Shown here: piece by piece, positions 24,732 to 33,856 of the stretch | How the letters are laid out: every line of letters starts with the position of its first letter | How positions within the stretch are numbered: position 1 is the first letter of the stretch | DNA from: Casimicrobium huifangae | Lineage (GTDB): Bacteria > Pseudomonadota > Gammaproteobacteria > Burkholderiales > Casimicrobiaceae | Assembly (NCBI RefSeq): GCF_009746125.1 | Contig: NZ_CP041352.1 | Location: 2,836,436 to 2,900,435, forward strand | Reading direction: 5' to 3' | Length of the DNA stretch: 64,000 nucleotides | Notes under the pieces: model-generated | The model's database searches: none | Told to the model about the DNA's origin: nothing | Seen by the model: the letters and a program-made list of their open reading frames with translations, nothing else | Translations under genes and position numbers: made by a program

Positions 24732-26060
24732 CTAGGCCGAGGCGCGTCCGGCTGCGCGCTCGCCCGCCCCAACGTCGACGCGGGCCAGCAGGACAAGGCC
24801 GATCACGAACATGCCACCAGTAATCAGCAGTGCCAGGCGATGGTTGCCGGCGGTCGCCCAGGTCACCGTCCCATACAGCAGCGGCCCGATCACCCCGGCC
24901 AGGCGCACCACCAGGCCCCACAAGCCGTAGAACTCCGCAACTCGCTGCCGCGGGCTCAGGATGCCGACCAGTGCCCGCCCGCCAGACTGCGATGCGCCCA
25001 GACAAAGTCCGGCCAGATTGGCGGCCACCCAGAAGCCCGTCTGGGTATGCCAGACGTAGGCGATGACGACGGTGGCGATCCACATCAACAGCGTGATCGC
25101 CAGCGTCGGCTTGTGACCAATACGATCCTGCACGTAACCAAACAGGAAGGCACCAATCGCCGCCGACACGTTCACCACCAGCAGCAGTTTGATGGTGTCG
25201 GCCATCTTGAAGCCCAGTGCCTGTTCGGCGTACACCGAGGCCAGCGTAATGACCACGGCGAGCCCCGCCTGATAGGCCAGCCCGGCCCAGAAGAAACGGC
25301 GGAGGTCGGGGTATTGCCTGAGCTCGCGCATTGAGCGTGCCAACTTGGTCGCAATGCCACGCATCACGTGCCCGGCGTCATCCTCAGCAACGCTGGCGCG
25401 CGGCACGGCACGCTCGCGCAGGAACAGGAAAGTCGGAATACTGGCCAGCGCATAGACGACGGCCGTAATCACCAGCGTCCATGGGATGTAGTCGATGGCC
25501 TTTGCACCTGCCGCCTGCTGCGACAACACCCACCACAGGCACACACCCAGCGTGACGAGTCCGCCAACATAACCAAGGCTCCAGCCCCACGCGGACACCC
25601 TCGCGATGTGCTCGCTGGTGGCCAGTTCCGGTAAAAAAGCAGCGGTGAAATTCTCGCCGAGCGAATAGAAGACATTGCTGGCAATGAACAGCACACAGGC
25701 CGCAATCAGCCACGCGTCGCCCTGCGCCGCCACCGGCGCCAGCGCCAGCGTGGTCAATACGCAGCCAACCGTGGCCAGCGCCAGCACCCGCTTCTTCGCG
25801 GCGCGCCGGTCGGCCCAGGCGCCAAGCACCGGGCCGACGATCATCACAATCACGTAGGAGATGGCAACAACGGTCGTCCACAGCAGTGTGGCCCAGTCGG
25901 CACCTCCGGCGATCACGCTGACGAAGAACGCATTGAAAATCGCGGTGATCACCACCGTGGTGTAGCCGGAATTGGCGAAGTCGTACATCGCCCACGACCA
26001 CACCTCCCGGCGGGTCACTGGCAATGCCGCGCTGTTGGTGGCGGTCGCGTTGACGGTCAT
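24732..26060 (-). CDS. UMF1/Atg22-type MFS transporter
   Basis: 442 residues with about twelve transmembrane helices. The N-terminal SWAMYDFANSGYTTVVITAIFN block is the signature of the UMF1 (Atg22-like) branch of the major facilitator superfamily; GAWADRRAAKKR is the loop 2-3 MFS motif. Some relatives export amino acids or are annotated as permeases of unknown substrate. ATG at 26060 has AAGAAAG upstream; the frame also extends to a TTG at 26069. Substrate not known. Confidence 0.87.
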   Translation of the reverse strand: MTVNATATNSAALPVTRREVWSWAMYDFANSGYTTVVITAIFNAFFVSVIAGGADWATLLWTTVVAISYVIVMIVGPVLGAWADRRAAKKRVLALATVGCVLTTLALAPVAAQGDAWLIAACVLFIASNVFYSLGENFTAAFLPELATSEHIARVSAWGWSLGYVGGLVTLGVCLWWVLSQQAAGAKAIDYIPWTLVITAVVYALASIPTFLFLRERAVPRASVAEDDAGHVMRGIATKLARSMRELRQYPDLRRFFWAGLAYQAGLAVVITLASVYAEQALGFKMADTIKLLLVVNVSAAIGAFLFGYVQDRIGHKPTLAITLLMWIATVVIAYVWHTQTGFWVAANLAGLCLGASQSGGRALVGILSPRQRVAEFYGLWGLVVRLAGVIGPLLYGTVTWATAGNHRLALLITGGMFVIGLVLLARVDVGAGERAAGRASA

Positions 26061-26125
26061 GGCATGCAATCTTTCTTGCCCAACTCTGCCGGGCGGCGGG
26101 CAAGCATCGCGGCCTGCCGGTCGGC

Positions 26126-26494
26126 CTATTCCAGTTTTGCCTCGAACAACTCAACCGGGTTGCCGGAGGGATCTTCGATCAGCACCTGACGTCCGCCCGG
26201 CCCTTTGACCGGTTCATTGCGAAAGCGCACGCCCAGCGACCGCAGTGCGTTCAATGCGGCGTCGAGATCGTCGTGCTCAATGACGATGCGGTTCCAGCCA
26301 CCGGCGACCGGTTTCGCGCCATCAGGCATCGGCTTTGCGGCCGAGGTACCCGGACCGCTAAGCCAGAGCTGCAGATCGCCACGTTCAACAATCGCAAACG
26401 GTGGCCCCCACCGATCAGCGAGCGTGAAGCCCAGCGCCTCGTAGAACGGCAGCGCCGCATCAACGTCGTTGACAAGGTAGCGAACGATGGCCAT
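26126..26494 (-). CDS. VOC-superfamily (glyoxalase/bleomycin-resistance-like) protein
   Basis: 122 residues with the paired beta-alpha-beta-beta-beta modules of the vicinal oxygen chelate fold: an N-terminal VRYLVNDVDAALPFYEALGF, and the C-terminal end QVLIEDPSGNPVELFEA. ATG at 26494 has AAAGGA eight bases upstream; a long in-frame extension upstream has no family character. Enzymatic or resistance role cannot be told. Confidence 0.82.
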   Translation of the reverse strand: MAIVRYLVNDVDAALPFYEALGFTLADRWGPPFAIVERGDLQLWLSGPGTSAAKPMPDGAKPVAGGWNRIVIEHDDLDAALNALRSLGVRFRNEPVKGPGGRQVLIEDPSGNPVELFEAKLE

Positions 26495-26671
26495 GCGTAC
26501 ATCCTTTCGATCTTCGGCGTACAAACGTGTCTGGCTGGCAGGACGCGGACGATTCTGCCCGAGTGGCCAGCAGGCAGCAACCGCACAGCCGTTACTCGTC
26601 ACCGCAATCGTTTCTTCCCCGGCTGCAGAGCCCGCCTCCACATGCTGCACACCTGAGCTAAGATTGCCTCC

Positions 26672-27289
26672 GTGATCAGCACCCTGCGCACCTTCAACAT
26701 CGCCAAACTGGCGTCCTGCGTCGTTGCGCGGGCCGTGTCCTTTTTTGCGCTGGCCGCAAGGGGCGTTCTTGGCGTCGCGATCGCGATTGCTTTCACCGGC
26801 TGTTCGGAGGTCAGTGCCATGGGTAAAGTCGTGTTGTTCTCGCCCGTGAGTGGCGTGGTGCTCAGCCAGGGCAAACCAGTCGCCGGCGCTGTACTGAAGC
26901 GGCAAGCACAGTGGCGATGGGGCAACAAGACCTACGACGATACGGTCACCACTGACGCTCAGGGACGCTTCTCGTTCGCTGAATTGAATGGCACCATGCT
27001 GCTCGGCAGCGTTCTGCCGCATGAGCCCTACGTCGAGCAGAGCATCACCATCGAGCATGATGGCAAGTCCTACATCGCATGGCGAACGGTGAAACGGGGA
27101 TACTCGCGCAACGACGAGTTGTCGTATCTGGATCGGACCAACATCGACAATCCGGCCGGCGGCGGTGGCATGAAGACGCTGGCCGATCCGTCGAAGCCAA
27201 TTGTCGTCACCTGTTCACTGGAAGCGCCGCGCGAAAAGATGGGCGACATCTCCGGCATCTGCAGGTTTGCCGGCGGCGCCGGTCGATAG
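26672..27289 (+). CDS. Putative lipoprotein with DUF6795-like beta-sandwich domain
   Basis: 205 residues from a GTG at 26672. After a long n-region, the hydrophobic segment GVLGVAIAIAFTGC ends in a lipobox-like FTGC, so the protein is probably lipidated and periplasmic. From about 50 the domain MGKVVLFSPVSGVVLSQGKP and later TTDAQGRFSFAEL looks like a carboxypeptidase-regulatory-like (DUF6795) sandwich. An alternative cytoplasmic start is ATG 26819. It lies 199 bases upstream of, and in the same direction as, a class 3 lipase. The pairing of lipoprotein and lipase recalls immunity/effector pairs, which is inference. Confidence 0.65.
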   Translation: MISTLRTFNIAKLASCVVARAVSFFALAARGVLGVAIAIAFTGCSEVSAMGKVVLFSPVSGVVLSQGKPVAGAVLKRQAQWRWGNKTYDDTVTTDAQGRFSFAELNGTMLLGSVLPHEPYVEQSITIEHDGKSYIAWRTVKRGYSRNDELSYLDRTNIDNPAGGGGMKTLADPSKPIVVTCSLEAPREKMGDISGICRFAGGAGR

Positions 27290-27415
27290 CATCCAACTCG
27301 GCCCCTGCGGCCCGTCTGCTGCACGGCCAATGTCACTTTTGCCATGTTCGTTCCGTCTACGGGTAGATAGTCTGTCATTGGATGCCGGGTGCAGCAGATA
27401 GCGCCCGGCGCAAAT

Positions 27416-27432
27416 CGCTGGTGCCACCAGCG
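27416..27432. promoter_or_regulatory. Perfect 17-base dyad upstream of the lipase gene
   Basis: CGCTGGTG-C-CACCAGCG is a perfect palindrome with a one-base centre, 56 bases before the lipase start. The centre is too tight for an RNA hairpin loop, so a dimeric protein site is more plausible. No regulator is assigned. Confidence 0.35.
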
Positions 27433-27488
27433 CGGCCCTGCGGTTGCAGCAACCCCGCTTGCAGCCCAATTTTTGAAAGCGTCTGATC

Positions 27489-28670
27489 ATGCCGGTTCTA
27501 ACCCCGACTCGCGCAGCCGATATCGCCAATGGCGTCTACTTCCTGCGCACCCAGTCCGTGTCGCAGGCGCACGACGCAGACCAGCAACTGGGCTGTGAGG
27601 ACATCTTCACGGTTGGCGATCCCTCGCGATTCACCGGCAGCAGCGGCGGCCTCGTCTTCTGGCACCCGATCAGCGGCTTCGGCTATGTCGCGGCTGGCAA
27701 GGGCCTGTTTCAGGGTGACGTGCTGATCGCCTGCCGCGGCACCGACGTCGTCGCCGACTGGCTGACCGATGGCAACTTTGCCATGCACAGCGGGCCGACC
27801 GGCTCGTCGGTTCACGCCGGTTTCCAGAACACCTTCGCGTCGTTCGTCAACCAGCTCGATACGGCACTGGCAACCTTGACCCGCGGCCGCATGGTGGGCA
27901 CCGTGCACTGCGTCGGCCACAGCCTGGGGGGCGCGCTGGCGACACTGGCAGCGGCGCACTGCCACCAGCGAGGCATCGGCCGGCCTGAGCTTTACACCTT
28001 CGGCTCGCCGCGAGTCGGTGGCGGGCGTTTTTCGTCGGACTTGACCGATCGCCTTGGCAGCAATCACATCCACCGCGTATTCCACTTCGCCGACCCGGTG
28101 CCGATGGTCCCGTTGTGGCCGTTCATGCACGTGCCCTACGGCGGCGCTGGTAACGTGATTGGCGGTAATCGCACCAGTCTGATCAGTTTCGGCGCGCACA
28201 GCATGAAGAGCAGCTACCTGCAAGCGGTGGCGGGTCTCGGCTGGAACAACGTCAGTGCCACCACGAACAACCGCACCGCTGGACAGGTGGCGGAGGCCTG
28301 GCTGAAGGATGTTGCGAATGGCCGTGAGGCGGTTGTGCCGATGGGCGCGTTTGCCTTTGACATGCTCGGCCGCGCGCTGCGCTGGCTGGTGGACCAGAGT
28401 CTCGACCTGTTCGTGGCGGTAGCCGGGCCTGTCGCGCTTGGTGCGTTGACCTTGCTTGATCAGCTCGCCATCATGCTGGAGCGCGCGGCACAACTCACCG
28501 AAAAGATGTCGATGTACGTGACCACCCTGGTTGGCGCCATTCTGCGCTTTGCCGGCATGGCCGCGCAGAAAGGCCTGGCATTGACCCGGGCCTTCATCCG
28601 CTGGGCGCTGCAGTTGCTGTTTACGCCGATCCGACTGATGGCGAAAGCGGCATCGATGCGGCCGTTCTAG
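27489..28670 (+). CDS. Class 3 lipase (alpha/beta hydrolase) with hydrophobic C-terminal tail
   Basis: 393 residues. The class 3 lipase fold is clear: oxyanion region ACRGTD (81-86), nucleophile elbow VGHSLGGALA (Ser145), YTFGSPRVG, acid in FADPVPMVP (Asp202) and His237 in FGAHSM. So the full triad is present. Residues about 285-390 form several amphipathic or hydrophobic helices, unusual for a simple secreted lipase and without any N-terminal signal peptide. Absence of a signal, a membrane-seeking tail and an adjacent lipoprotein suggest a delivered phospholipase effector, but no secretion-system gene is in the window. Confidence 0.83.
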   Translation: MPVLTPTRAADIANGVYFLRTQSVSQAHDADQQLGCEDIFTVGDPSRFTGSSGGLVFWHPISGFGYVAAGKGLFQGDVLIACRGTDVVADWLTDGNFAMHSGPTGSSVHAGFQNTFASFVNQLDTALATLTRGRMVGTVHCVGHSLGGALATLAAAHCHQRGIGRPELYTFGSPRVGGGRFSSDLTDRLGSNHIHRVFHFADPVPMVPLWPFMHVPYGGAGNVIGGNRTSLISFGAHSMKSSYLQAVAGLGWNNVSATTNNRTAGQVAEAWLKDVANGREAVVPMGAFAFDMLGRALRWLVDQSLDLFVAVAGPVALGALTLLDQLAIMLERAAQLTEKMSMYVTTLVGAILRFAGMAAQKGLALTRAFIRWALQLLFTPIRLMAKAASMRPF

Positions 28671-28671
28671 C

Positions 28672-28695
28672 GCGCCGCCACAACGGCGGCAGCGC
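28672..28695. terminator. Hairpin between convergent lipase and scoB genes
   Basis: GCCGCC (28674-28679), a five-base loop ACAAC, and GGCGGC (28685-28690), extended by GCGC on both sides with a bulge. Located just after the lipase stop and before the scoB stop from the other direction. No U-run. Confidence 0.35.
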
Positions 28696-28713
28696 GGGCT
28701 GTGCCGGCCGTGC

Positions 28714-29352
28714 CTAGTGCAGCGGGCAGCCGGTGGCGGCTGCGATTTCCTCGCGGGTCACGCCGGGTGCCAATTCGACCAGCTTGAGCCCGCCTTTGGT
28801 CACCTCCATCACACCGAGATCGGTGATGATGAGATTGACGACGCCAACGCCGGTCAGCGGCAGAGTGCAGGCGGGCAGGATTTTGAGATCCGTCGAGCCG
28901 TCCTTTTTCTTGGCGACGTGCTCCATCAGCACCACCACGCGGCCAACACCGGCAACGAGGTCCATCGCGCCGCCCATGCCCTTGACCATCTTGCCGGGGA
29001 TCATCCAGTTGGCCAGATCGCCCTTCTCGCTTACCTGCATGGCGCCGAGGATGGCGAGGTTGATCTTGCCGCCGCGGATCATGCCGAAGCTGTCAGCCGA
29101 CGAGAAAATCGACGAGCCCGGCAGCGTGGTCACCGTCTGCTTGCCGGCGTTGATGAGGTCGGCGTCGACCTGATCTTCAGTCGGGAACGGCCCGATGCCA
29201 AGCAGGCCGTTCTCACTTTGCAGCCACACTTCCATGCCTTTCGGCACGTGATTCGCCACCAGCGTCGGCAAGCCGATGCCAAGGTTCACATAGAAGCCGT
29301 CCCGCAGTTCTTTCGCGGCACGCGCCGCCATTTCGTCACGATTCCAGGGCAT
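28714..29352 (-). CDS. scoB: 3-oxoacid CoA-transferase subunit B
   Basis: 212 residues. The family motif [12 protein letters not shown] contains the catalytic glutamate that forms the glutamyl-CoA thioester; the start [19 protein letters not shown] and [17 protein letters not shown] are typical of the B subunit. With ScoA it moves CoA between succinyl-CoA and acetoacetate (or 3-oxoadipate if it acts as PcaJ). The acetoacetyl-CoA synthetase nearby favours the acetoacetate role. ATG 29352 is preferred over an upstream frame extension lying in the repetitive intergenic segment. Confidence 0.88.
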   Translation of the reverse strand: MPWNRDEMAARAAKELRDGFYVNLGIGLPTLVANHVPKGMEVWLQSENGLLGIGPFPTEDQVDADLINAGKQTVTTLPGSSIFSSADSFGMIRGGKINLAILGAMQVSEKGDLANWMIPGKMVKGMGGAMDLVAGVGRVVVLMEHVAKKKDGSTDLKILPACTLPLTGVGVVNLIITDLGVMEVTKGGLKLVELAPGVTREEIAAATGCPLH

Positions 29353-29359
29353 GTTTTTT

Positions 29360-29626
29360 TGCTCCTCGCTACGCTCGTCGCAGGACGAAGGACGAAGGAC
29401 GACGGCGCGCGAGTGCGAGGTGGCGACACGTGTGTCGCGCACCCAGGACGCAAAGCTCGGCCATCGATTTCGTACTCTTCACACTGTAACTGTGTATCAA
29501 ATGTAGATGGGATTCAGAAGGGGGAAGATGGTCAACGCAACCTCGCGTCCTAGCGCCTGCGGCGCGTCGTCCTAGCAAGCGCCAGCGAGCGACGTCCTAG
29601 CGCGAAGCGCGTCGTCCTTCGCGTCG
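29360..29626 (-). repeat. Repetitive, self-complementary scoA-scoB intergenic segment
   Basis: Read on the minus strand, GCTAGGACG recurs three times between 29614 and 29546 at about 23-base spacing, each flanked by GC-rich hairpins. Close to scoB the complementary motif CGTCCTT recurs (29392-29378 region, CGTCCTTCGTCCTTCGTCC). The two clusters can pair with each other at long range. The 274-base gap holds no gene. Confidence 0.5.
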
Positions 29627-30322
29627 CTACGCGCGCACCGTGCGCTGTTCAATGCGCTTTTCAGGCGTTGCATTGAGCACAATGCGATGAACAAAGATGC
29701 CCGGCAGATGCACCTGATCCGGGTCGAGTGCGCCGGTATCGACGATCTTTTCAACTTCAACCACGGTGATCTTGCCGGCCATCGCCACATTCGGATTGAA
29801 GTTACGGGCGGTCTTCCGGAACACTAGGTTGCCGGATTTGTCGGCGATGTAGGCTTTGACCAGCGATACGTCGGGAGCGATCGAGCGCTCCATGACGTAC
29901 TTCACGCCGTCGAACTCGCGGATTTCCTTGCCGTCGGCGACGATGGTGCCAACGCCGGTCTTGGTGAAGAACGCCGGGATGCCGGCGCCGCCGGCGCGCA
30001 GCTTCTCGGCCAGCGTGCCCTGTGGCGTGAATTCAAGCTCCAGTTCACCGGAGAGATACTGCCGCTCGAACTCCTTGTTCTCACCGACGTAGCTCGAGAT
30101 CATCTTCTTGATCTGGCGAGTGGCGAGCAATTTGCCTAGACCAAAGCCGTCGACGCCCGCGTTGTTCGACACCGCTGTCAGGCCGGTCTTGCCGGTGCGC
30201 ACCAGCGCATCGATCAGCGCCTCGGGAATGCCGCAGAGGCCAAAGCCGCCGACACCGAGCGTCTGCCCGTCCTTGATGATGTCGGAGAGCGCCGCGTCGG
30301 CGCTCGGGAATACCTTGTTCAC
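29627..30322 (-). CDS. scoA: 3-oxoacid CoA-transferase subunit A
   Basis: 231 residues. N-terminal [23 protein letters not shown] and [11 protein letters not shown] are hallmark A-subunit (ScoA/PcaI/AtoD) sequences, as is [16 protein letters not shown]. The GTG at 30322 with GGAG seven to ten bases upstream gives the family length of about 232; no ATG is near. It is transcribed ahead of scoB, separated by a 274-base repeat-rich gap that is unusual for this normally tightly packed pair. Confidence 0.88.
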   Translation of the reverse strand: MNKVFPSADAALSDIIKDGQTLGVGGFGLCGIPEALIDALVRTGKTGLTAVSNNAGVDGFGLGKLLATRQIKKMISSYVGENKEFERQYLSGELELEFTPQGTLAEKLRAGGAGIPAFFTKTGVGTIVADGKEIREFDGVKYVMERSIAPDVSLVKAYIADKSGNLVFRKTARNFNPNVAMAGKITVVEVEKIVDTGALDPDQVHLPGIFVHRIVLNATPEKRIEQRTVRA

Positions 30323-30422
30323 ACTAAGCTCCAGACCCCCACCGGGGCATCGTGGTTGACCGCAAGATTGTACGGATTTGCCGTCACCGTTTGATGCAAT
30401 GCACAAAACCGCGCCAACCCAA

Positions 30423-30541
30423 GCGGCTTTCACTTGGAATCACGATCAGACGCGGGCTGAAGCCTGAATATTCATAAAGTCGACAAGCGGGCAAATTGCG
30501 GCTTGAGCCCATATCCAAAAACAATCTCGACTGAAAGTTGT
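30423..30541 (-). repeat. Dispersed ~120-bp imperfect palindrome, copy D
   Basis: 119 bases. On the minus strand the outer arm ACAACTTTC opens it (30541) and GAAAGCCGC closes it (30423); inner arms are TATGGGCT (near 30511) and CTTCAGCCCGC (near 30455); the core is TTGTCGACTTTA (30486-30475). It closely parallels copy A over the central 70 bases. It occupies the middle of the 330-base gap between scoA and aacS (30323-30652); the rest of that gap is featureless except for a purine/pyrimidine-rich stretch after 30550. Confidence 0.6.
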
Positions 30542-30652
30542 AAAGCCACAAGGTCGTACGAAGACGTCGCCGTCGTCGTGAATCCACCATCACAACTGCC
30601 GCCCAAATTGCGGCGGCAACCTCATGCGCGGCGCGATGGCCGCGCAAGATGG

Positions 30653-32659
30653 TCAGTCCGCCAGCTCTCTCCGGTTACGGAAGTATTCGAGCGCTTCCGG
30701 GTTGGCCAGCGCGTCGACATTCTTGACGTTCCTGCCGTGCACGACGTCGCGCACCGCCAACTCCACGATCTTGTTGCTCTTGGTGCGCGGAATGTCGGGC
30801 ACCTGCACCACCTTCGCCGGCACATGACGCGGTGTAGTGTTTTCTCGGATGCGCTGCTTGATCCTTTCAATCAGCGCCACGTCGAGCCTGAGCCCGTCGG
30901 CAAGCTTGACGAACAGCACCACCCGGGCATCGCCCTGAAACTGTTGCCCGATCACGATCGATTCGACGACTTCGGGCAGGGTCTCGACCTGGCGATAGAT
31001 CTCGGCGGTGCCAATGCGTACACCGCCAGGGTTCAGCGTGGCGTCCGAGCGACCGACGATCACCATGCCGTCGTTGGCGGTGATCTGGCACCAGTCACCG
31101 TGGCACCACAGACCCGGGAAGCGCTCGAAATACGAAGCCCGGTAACGCGCACCGTCAGGGTCGTTCATGAAATAGAGCGGCATCGACGGGAAAGTCTGGG
31201 TGCAGACCAGTTCGCCCATCTCGCCCGCAAGCGCACGCCCGTCCTCGTCGAAGACGTCGGTCGCCATCCCAAGGCCCCGGCATTGAAGTTCACCGCGATA
31301 GACCGGCAGCGCCGGATTGCCGGCAGCGAAGCAGGCCATGATGTCGGTGCCACCGGAGATGGACGCCAGATGCACGTCCGGCTTCACGCATTCGTACACG
31401 TAGTCGAAACTCTCGGGCAGCAGCGGTGAACCGGTCGACAGCACTGCACGCAGGGCGGGCAACTGGTGCGAGCGGCGCGGCACCACGCCGGCCTTCTTGA
31501 TCGCATCAATGTACTTGGCACTGGTGCCGAACAGCGTGAAGCGTTCGGCCTCGGCAAAGTCCCACAGGATGCGGCCGCCATTGGCGAACGGCGAGCCGTC
31601 GTACAGCATGCAGGCGGCGCCTGTCGCCAGCCCTGAGATCAGCCAGTTCCACATCACCCAGCCAGTGGTGGAGAAATAAAACACGCGGTCGCCGTCGCGC
31701 ACATCGCTATGCAGCACATGCTCTTTCACGTGCTGCAACAGTGTTCCGCCGACGCCATGCACCATGCACTTGGGCAGGCCAGTAGTGCCGCTCGAATAGA
31801 CGATCACCAGCGGATGGTCAAACGGGAAGCGCTCGAAGCTTGGCTCGGTGGCGTCGTTGGCAAGGAAGTCATGCCAAGGAGTCTCCTCTGTAGGAGCGGC
31901 TCCGCCGCGATCAACCGTTGCCGAGCCCGGCCGGGGTCGCGGCGGAGCCGCTCCTACCCCATGCACTGGATGATCGTCGATGTACTCTACCCACACCACC
32001 CGTTCGACACTCGGCAGGCGGGCGGCAATCTCGCGCACCTTGTCACGGGTATCGACGGCTTTGCCGTTGTAGAAGTAGCCATTCACGGCGAACAGCACTT
32101 TCGGCGCGATTTGCGTGAAGCGGTCCAGCACGCCCTGCACGCCAAAATCCGGCGACGATGACGACCACGTCGCGCCAAGGCTCGTCGTGCCGAGCATGGC
32201 GATCGCCGCTTCCGGAATATTTGGCAGGATGCTCGCCACACGGTCGCCCGCCTGCACGCCAGCATCGCGCAGCGCCTGCTGCACGCGCGCTACGTCCAGC
32301 CGCAGTGCATCGAAACTCAGGCGACGGCGAGCTCCATGCTCGTTCCAGAACACCAGCGCGTCGTCATCGCCCCGCTTTTTCAGCAGGTTCTCGGCGAAAT
32401 TGAGTTGCGCGTCGGGGAACCACCTGGCCCCGGGCATGAGGTGCCCGTCAATCAGCGCCCGCGCGCCCTGCTCACCGATGATGCCGCAGAAGTCCCACAG
32501 CTCGCGCCAGAAGTATTCCTTGTTGGCGATTGACCAGCGCCACAGGCTCCAGTAGTCGGGGAAGCGCTGACCGTACTTGTCGCGCAGGTGCTGTGTAAAC
32601 GCTGCGATACGCGTGGCGGCGGCCCGCTCTGGCGACGGCGTCCACAACGGGGCCGTCAT
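30653..32659 (-). CDS. aacS: Acetoacetyl-CoA synthetase, with an in-frame palindrome insertion
   Basis: 668 residues, AMP-forming ligase that activates acetoacetate. Seen: N-terminal ACAS region ([15 protein letters not shown]), the phosphate loop [16 protein letters not shown] (about 287-302), [13 protein letters not shown], and the C-terminal adenylation motifs [20 protein letters not shown] and the lysine in [14 protein letters not shown]. Residues 235-257 (low-complexity Gly/Ala/Pro/Arg) are encoded by a perfect 21-base inverted repeat with its loop, absent from the usual family spacing between the beta strand VVWVEYIDD and WHDFLA. The frame is kept, so the enzyme may still work with a surface loop enlarged by about two dozen residues. 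Confidence 0.9.
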   Translation of the reverse strand: MTAPLWTPSPERAAATRIAAFTQHLRDKYGQRFPDYWSLWRWSIANKEYFWRELWDFCGIIGEQGARALIDGHLMPGARWFPDAQLNFAENLLKKRGDDDALVFWNEHGARRRLSFDALRLDVARVQQALRDAGVQAGDRVASILPNIPEAAIAMLGTTSLGATWSSSSPDFGVQGVLDRFTQIAPKVLFAVNGYFYNGKAVDTRDKVREIAARLPSVERVVWVEYIDDHPVHGVGAAPPRPRPGSATVDRGGAAPTEETPWHDFLANDATEPSFERFPFDHPLVIVYSSGTTGLPKCMVHGVGGTLLQHVKEHVLHSDVRDGDRVFYFSTTGWVMWNWLISGLATGAACMLYDGSPFANGGRILWDFAEAERFTLFGTSAKYIDAIKKAGVVPRRSHQLPALRAVLSTGSPLLPESFDYVYECVKPDVHLASISGGTDIMACFAAGNPALPVYRGELQCRGLGMATDVFDEDGRALAGEMGELVCTQTFPSMPLYFMNDPDGARYRASYFERFPGLWCHGDWCQITANDGMVIVGRSDATLNPGGVRIGTAEIYRQVETLPEVVESIVIGQQFQGDARVVLFVKLADGLRLDVALIERIKQRIRENTTPRHVPAKVVQVPDIPRTKSNKIVELAVRDVVHGRNVKNVDALANPEALEYFRNRRELAD
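31890..31957. repeat. REP-like palindrome inside aacS
   Basis: Arms 31890-31910 and 31937-31957 are perfect 21-base inverted copies (starting GTAGGAGCGGCTCC) around a 26-base loop. The GTAGGAGCGGC type is common in intergenic REP elements of pseudomonads and relatives. Here both arms are translated within aacS. Confidence 0.85.
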
Positions 32660-32690
32660 CGCGCAACTCTGCAGGAGCGGCAGTCCGCCA

Positions 32691-33131
32691 TCACGACTTC
32701 ACAGCCAGCAGGCGCGTCCGCACCGCGTCTGGCAGCGAGACGCCCTTGTTCGCGCTGCGGCTCATCCAGAGCAGCTTGCAGATGCCCGTGGCGTAGAGAT
32801 CGTCACCGACAAAAATGTCATGCGTGGTCTCGACAATCTTCGGGCCAATGTCGGTCACCCGGATGGTTACCCGGACGGTCGCCGGATGGGTCACTGCACG
32901 TATGAAGCGGCAATTCGCCTCGACCAGAATCGGCACGATATCAACGCCCACCGTCTCGAAGCCAAGCTTGGCAAACCATTCCAGACGGCACTGCTCCATG
33001 TAGCGGAAGTACACCGTGTTATTGACGTGCTGGTAGGCATCCATGTCGCCCCAGCGCACCGGCATGGCGACTTCGTGCATGACCACATCCCGCAGTGCGG
33101 TGACGCTGACGATCTGTTTGGAGTGATCCAT
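32691..33131 (-). CDS. YbgC/4HBT-type acyl-CoA thioesterase
   Basis: 146 residues, hotdog thioesterase. The active-site segment [21 protein letters not shown] contains the Asp and the HVNN motif typical of the YbgC/4-hydroxybenzoyl-CoA thioesterase family. It ends 31 bases before the aacS start on the same strand and so may be co-transcribed. It hydrolyses some acyl-CoA; the substrate is not known. Divergent from the GNAT gene at 33191. Confidence 0.87.
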   Translation of the reverse strand: MDHSKQIVSVTALRDVVMHEVAMPVRWGDMDAYQHVNNTVYFRYMEQCRLEWFAKLGFETVGVDIVPILVEANCRFIRAVTHPATVRVTIRVTDIGPKIVETTHDIFVGDDLYATGICKLLWMSRSANKGVSLPDAVRTRLLAVKS

Positions 33132-33190
33132 CGAAAAAACTGCCTCAATATGCGCAAAATCACCAGTTGAGCGCTAACTATAATCGGCCG

Positions 33191-33787
33191 ATGTACTGCA
33201 GCAGCGAACCGGATTCCGGCCGCCTTGTCACGACACGGCATGGCGGCACTCTTGCCACGGTCGGTGCCGGGCCATTCACCACGCATGCGATCTCGCTGGC
33301 GCCGCTGGCGATCACCGACCGCCGCATGGAGTATTGCCTGCAACTGGCCGCACGCAACATGACACCGTATCTGCAACAACGCCGGCAACGCTTCGACGAA
33401 ACCCGATGGCGCAACTTCGCACCGCAGGCGGATTTCTTCCTGATCGTTTGCCAGCCGACCGACCATGCGATGTCGGCAGAACAAACTGCCGGCTTCCTGA
33501 GCGTGCGCGACGAGCCGGATTGCCCGAATGCCCTGCACATCGGCGACATCCAGCTCGAGGCGGCGCTGTGCGGTCGCGGCATTGGCAGCACCGCTCTCGC
33601 GCTGGCAGACGCGCTGGCGCGTGATCGCGGGCGCATCGAGCTCACGCTCAACGTGTTTCGCGAGAACCCTGCCGTACGCCTTTATGAGCGCTGCGGATAC
33701 CAGCGCATCGACACTGACCTGCTCAGCGGCAAATACAAGATGCGCAAGACGCTGCGCGAGCGCGTCACGCTGTGCGAGATCGAATGA
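33191..33787 (+). CDS. GNAT-family N-acetyltransferase
   Basis: 198 residues. The acetyl-CoA-binding motif appears as EAALCGRGIGSTALALADA (Q/RxxGxG/A type), followed by LTLNVFRENPAVRLYERCGY, the classic motif B of GNAT proteins. ATG 33191 is chosen over a TTG at 33167. Substrate unknown. The stop lies in the left arm of a strong hairpin that separates it from etfD. Confidence 0.85.
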   Translation: MYCSSEPDSGRLVTTRHGGTLATVGAGPFTTHAISLAPLAITDRRMEYCLQLAARNMTPYLQQRRQRFDETRWRNFAPQADFFLIVCQPTDHAMSAEQTAGFLSVRDEPDCPNALHIGDIQLEAALCGRGIGSTALALADALARDRGRIELTLNVFRENPAVRLYERCGYQRIDTDLLSGKYKMRKTLRERVTLCEIE

Positions 33788-33843
33788 CCAATGACGAATG
33801 ATGAATTCCGGGCCATCCCGTCATTCGTCATTCGTCATTCGTC
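33782..33843. repeat. CATTCGT-type tandem/inverted repeat
   Basis: Left arm 33782-33806 (GAATGACCAATGACGAATG...) and right arm 33821-33843, which is TCATTCG in three tandem copies, are inverted relatives. The left arm includes the stop codon of the GNAT gene. It could form a stable stem between GNAT and etfD; similar tracts occur between genes in many bacteria. Confidence 0.6.
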
Positions 33844-33856
33844 CTGAGAGAAAAAC

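Noticed and set aside
24631-25083. N-terminal extension of the TonB-C-like gene into the MFS gene
   Set aside because: The extension overlaps the end of the MFS gene in another frame and precedes a clear signal peptide at 24630.
26672-26818. Starting the DUF6795-like protein at ATG 26819
   Set aside because: The GTG start gives a hydrophobic segment ending in a lipobox-like FTGC; kept as second choice because the n-region is unusually long.
29360-29640. Short direct repeats that could suggest a CRISPR array
   Set aside because: The repeat units are about 9 bases and the spacers are self-complementary GC-rich sequence; no cas genes are present.
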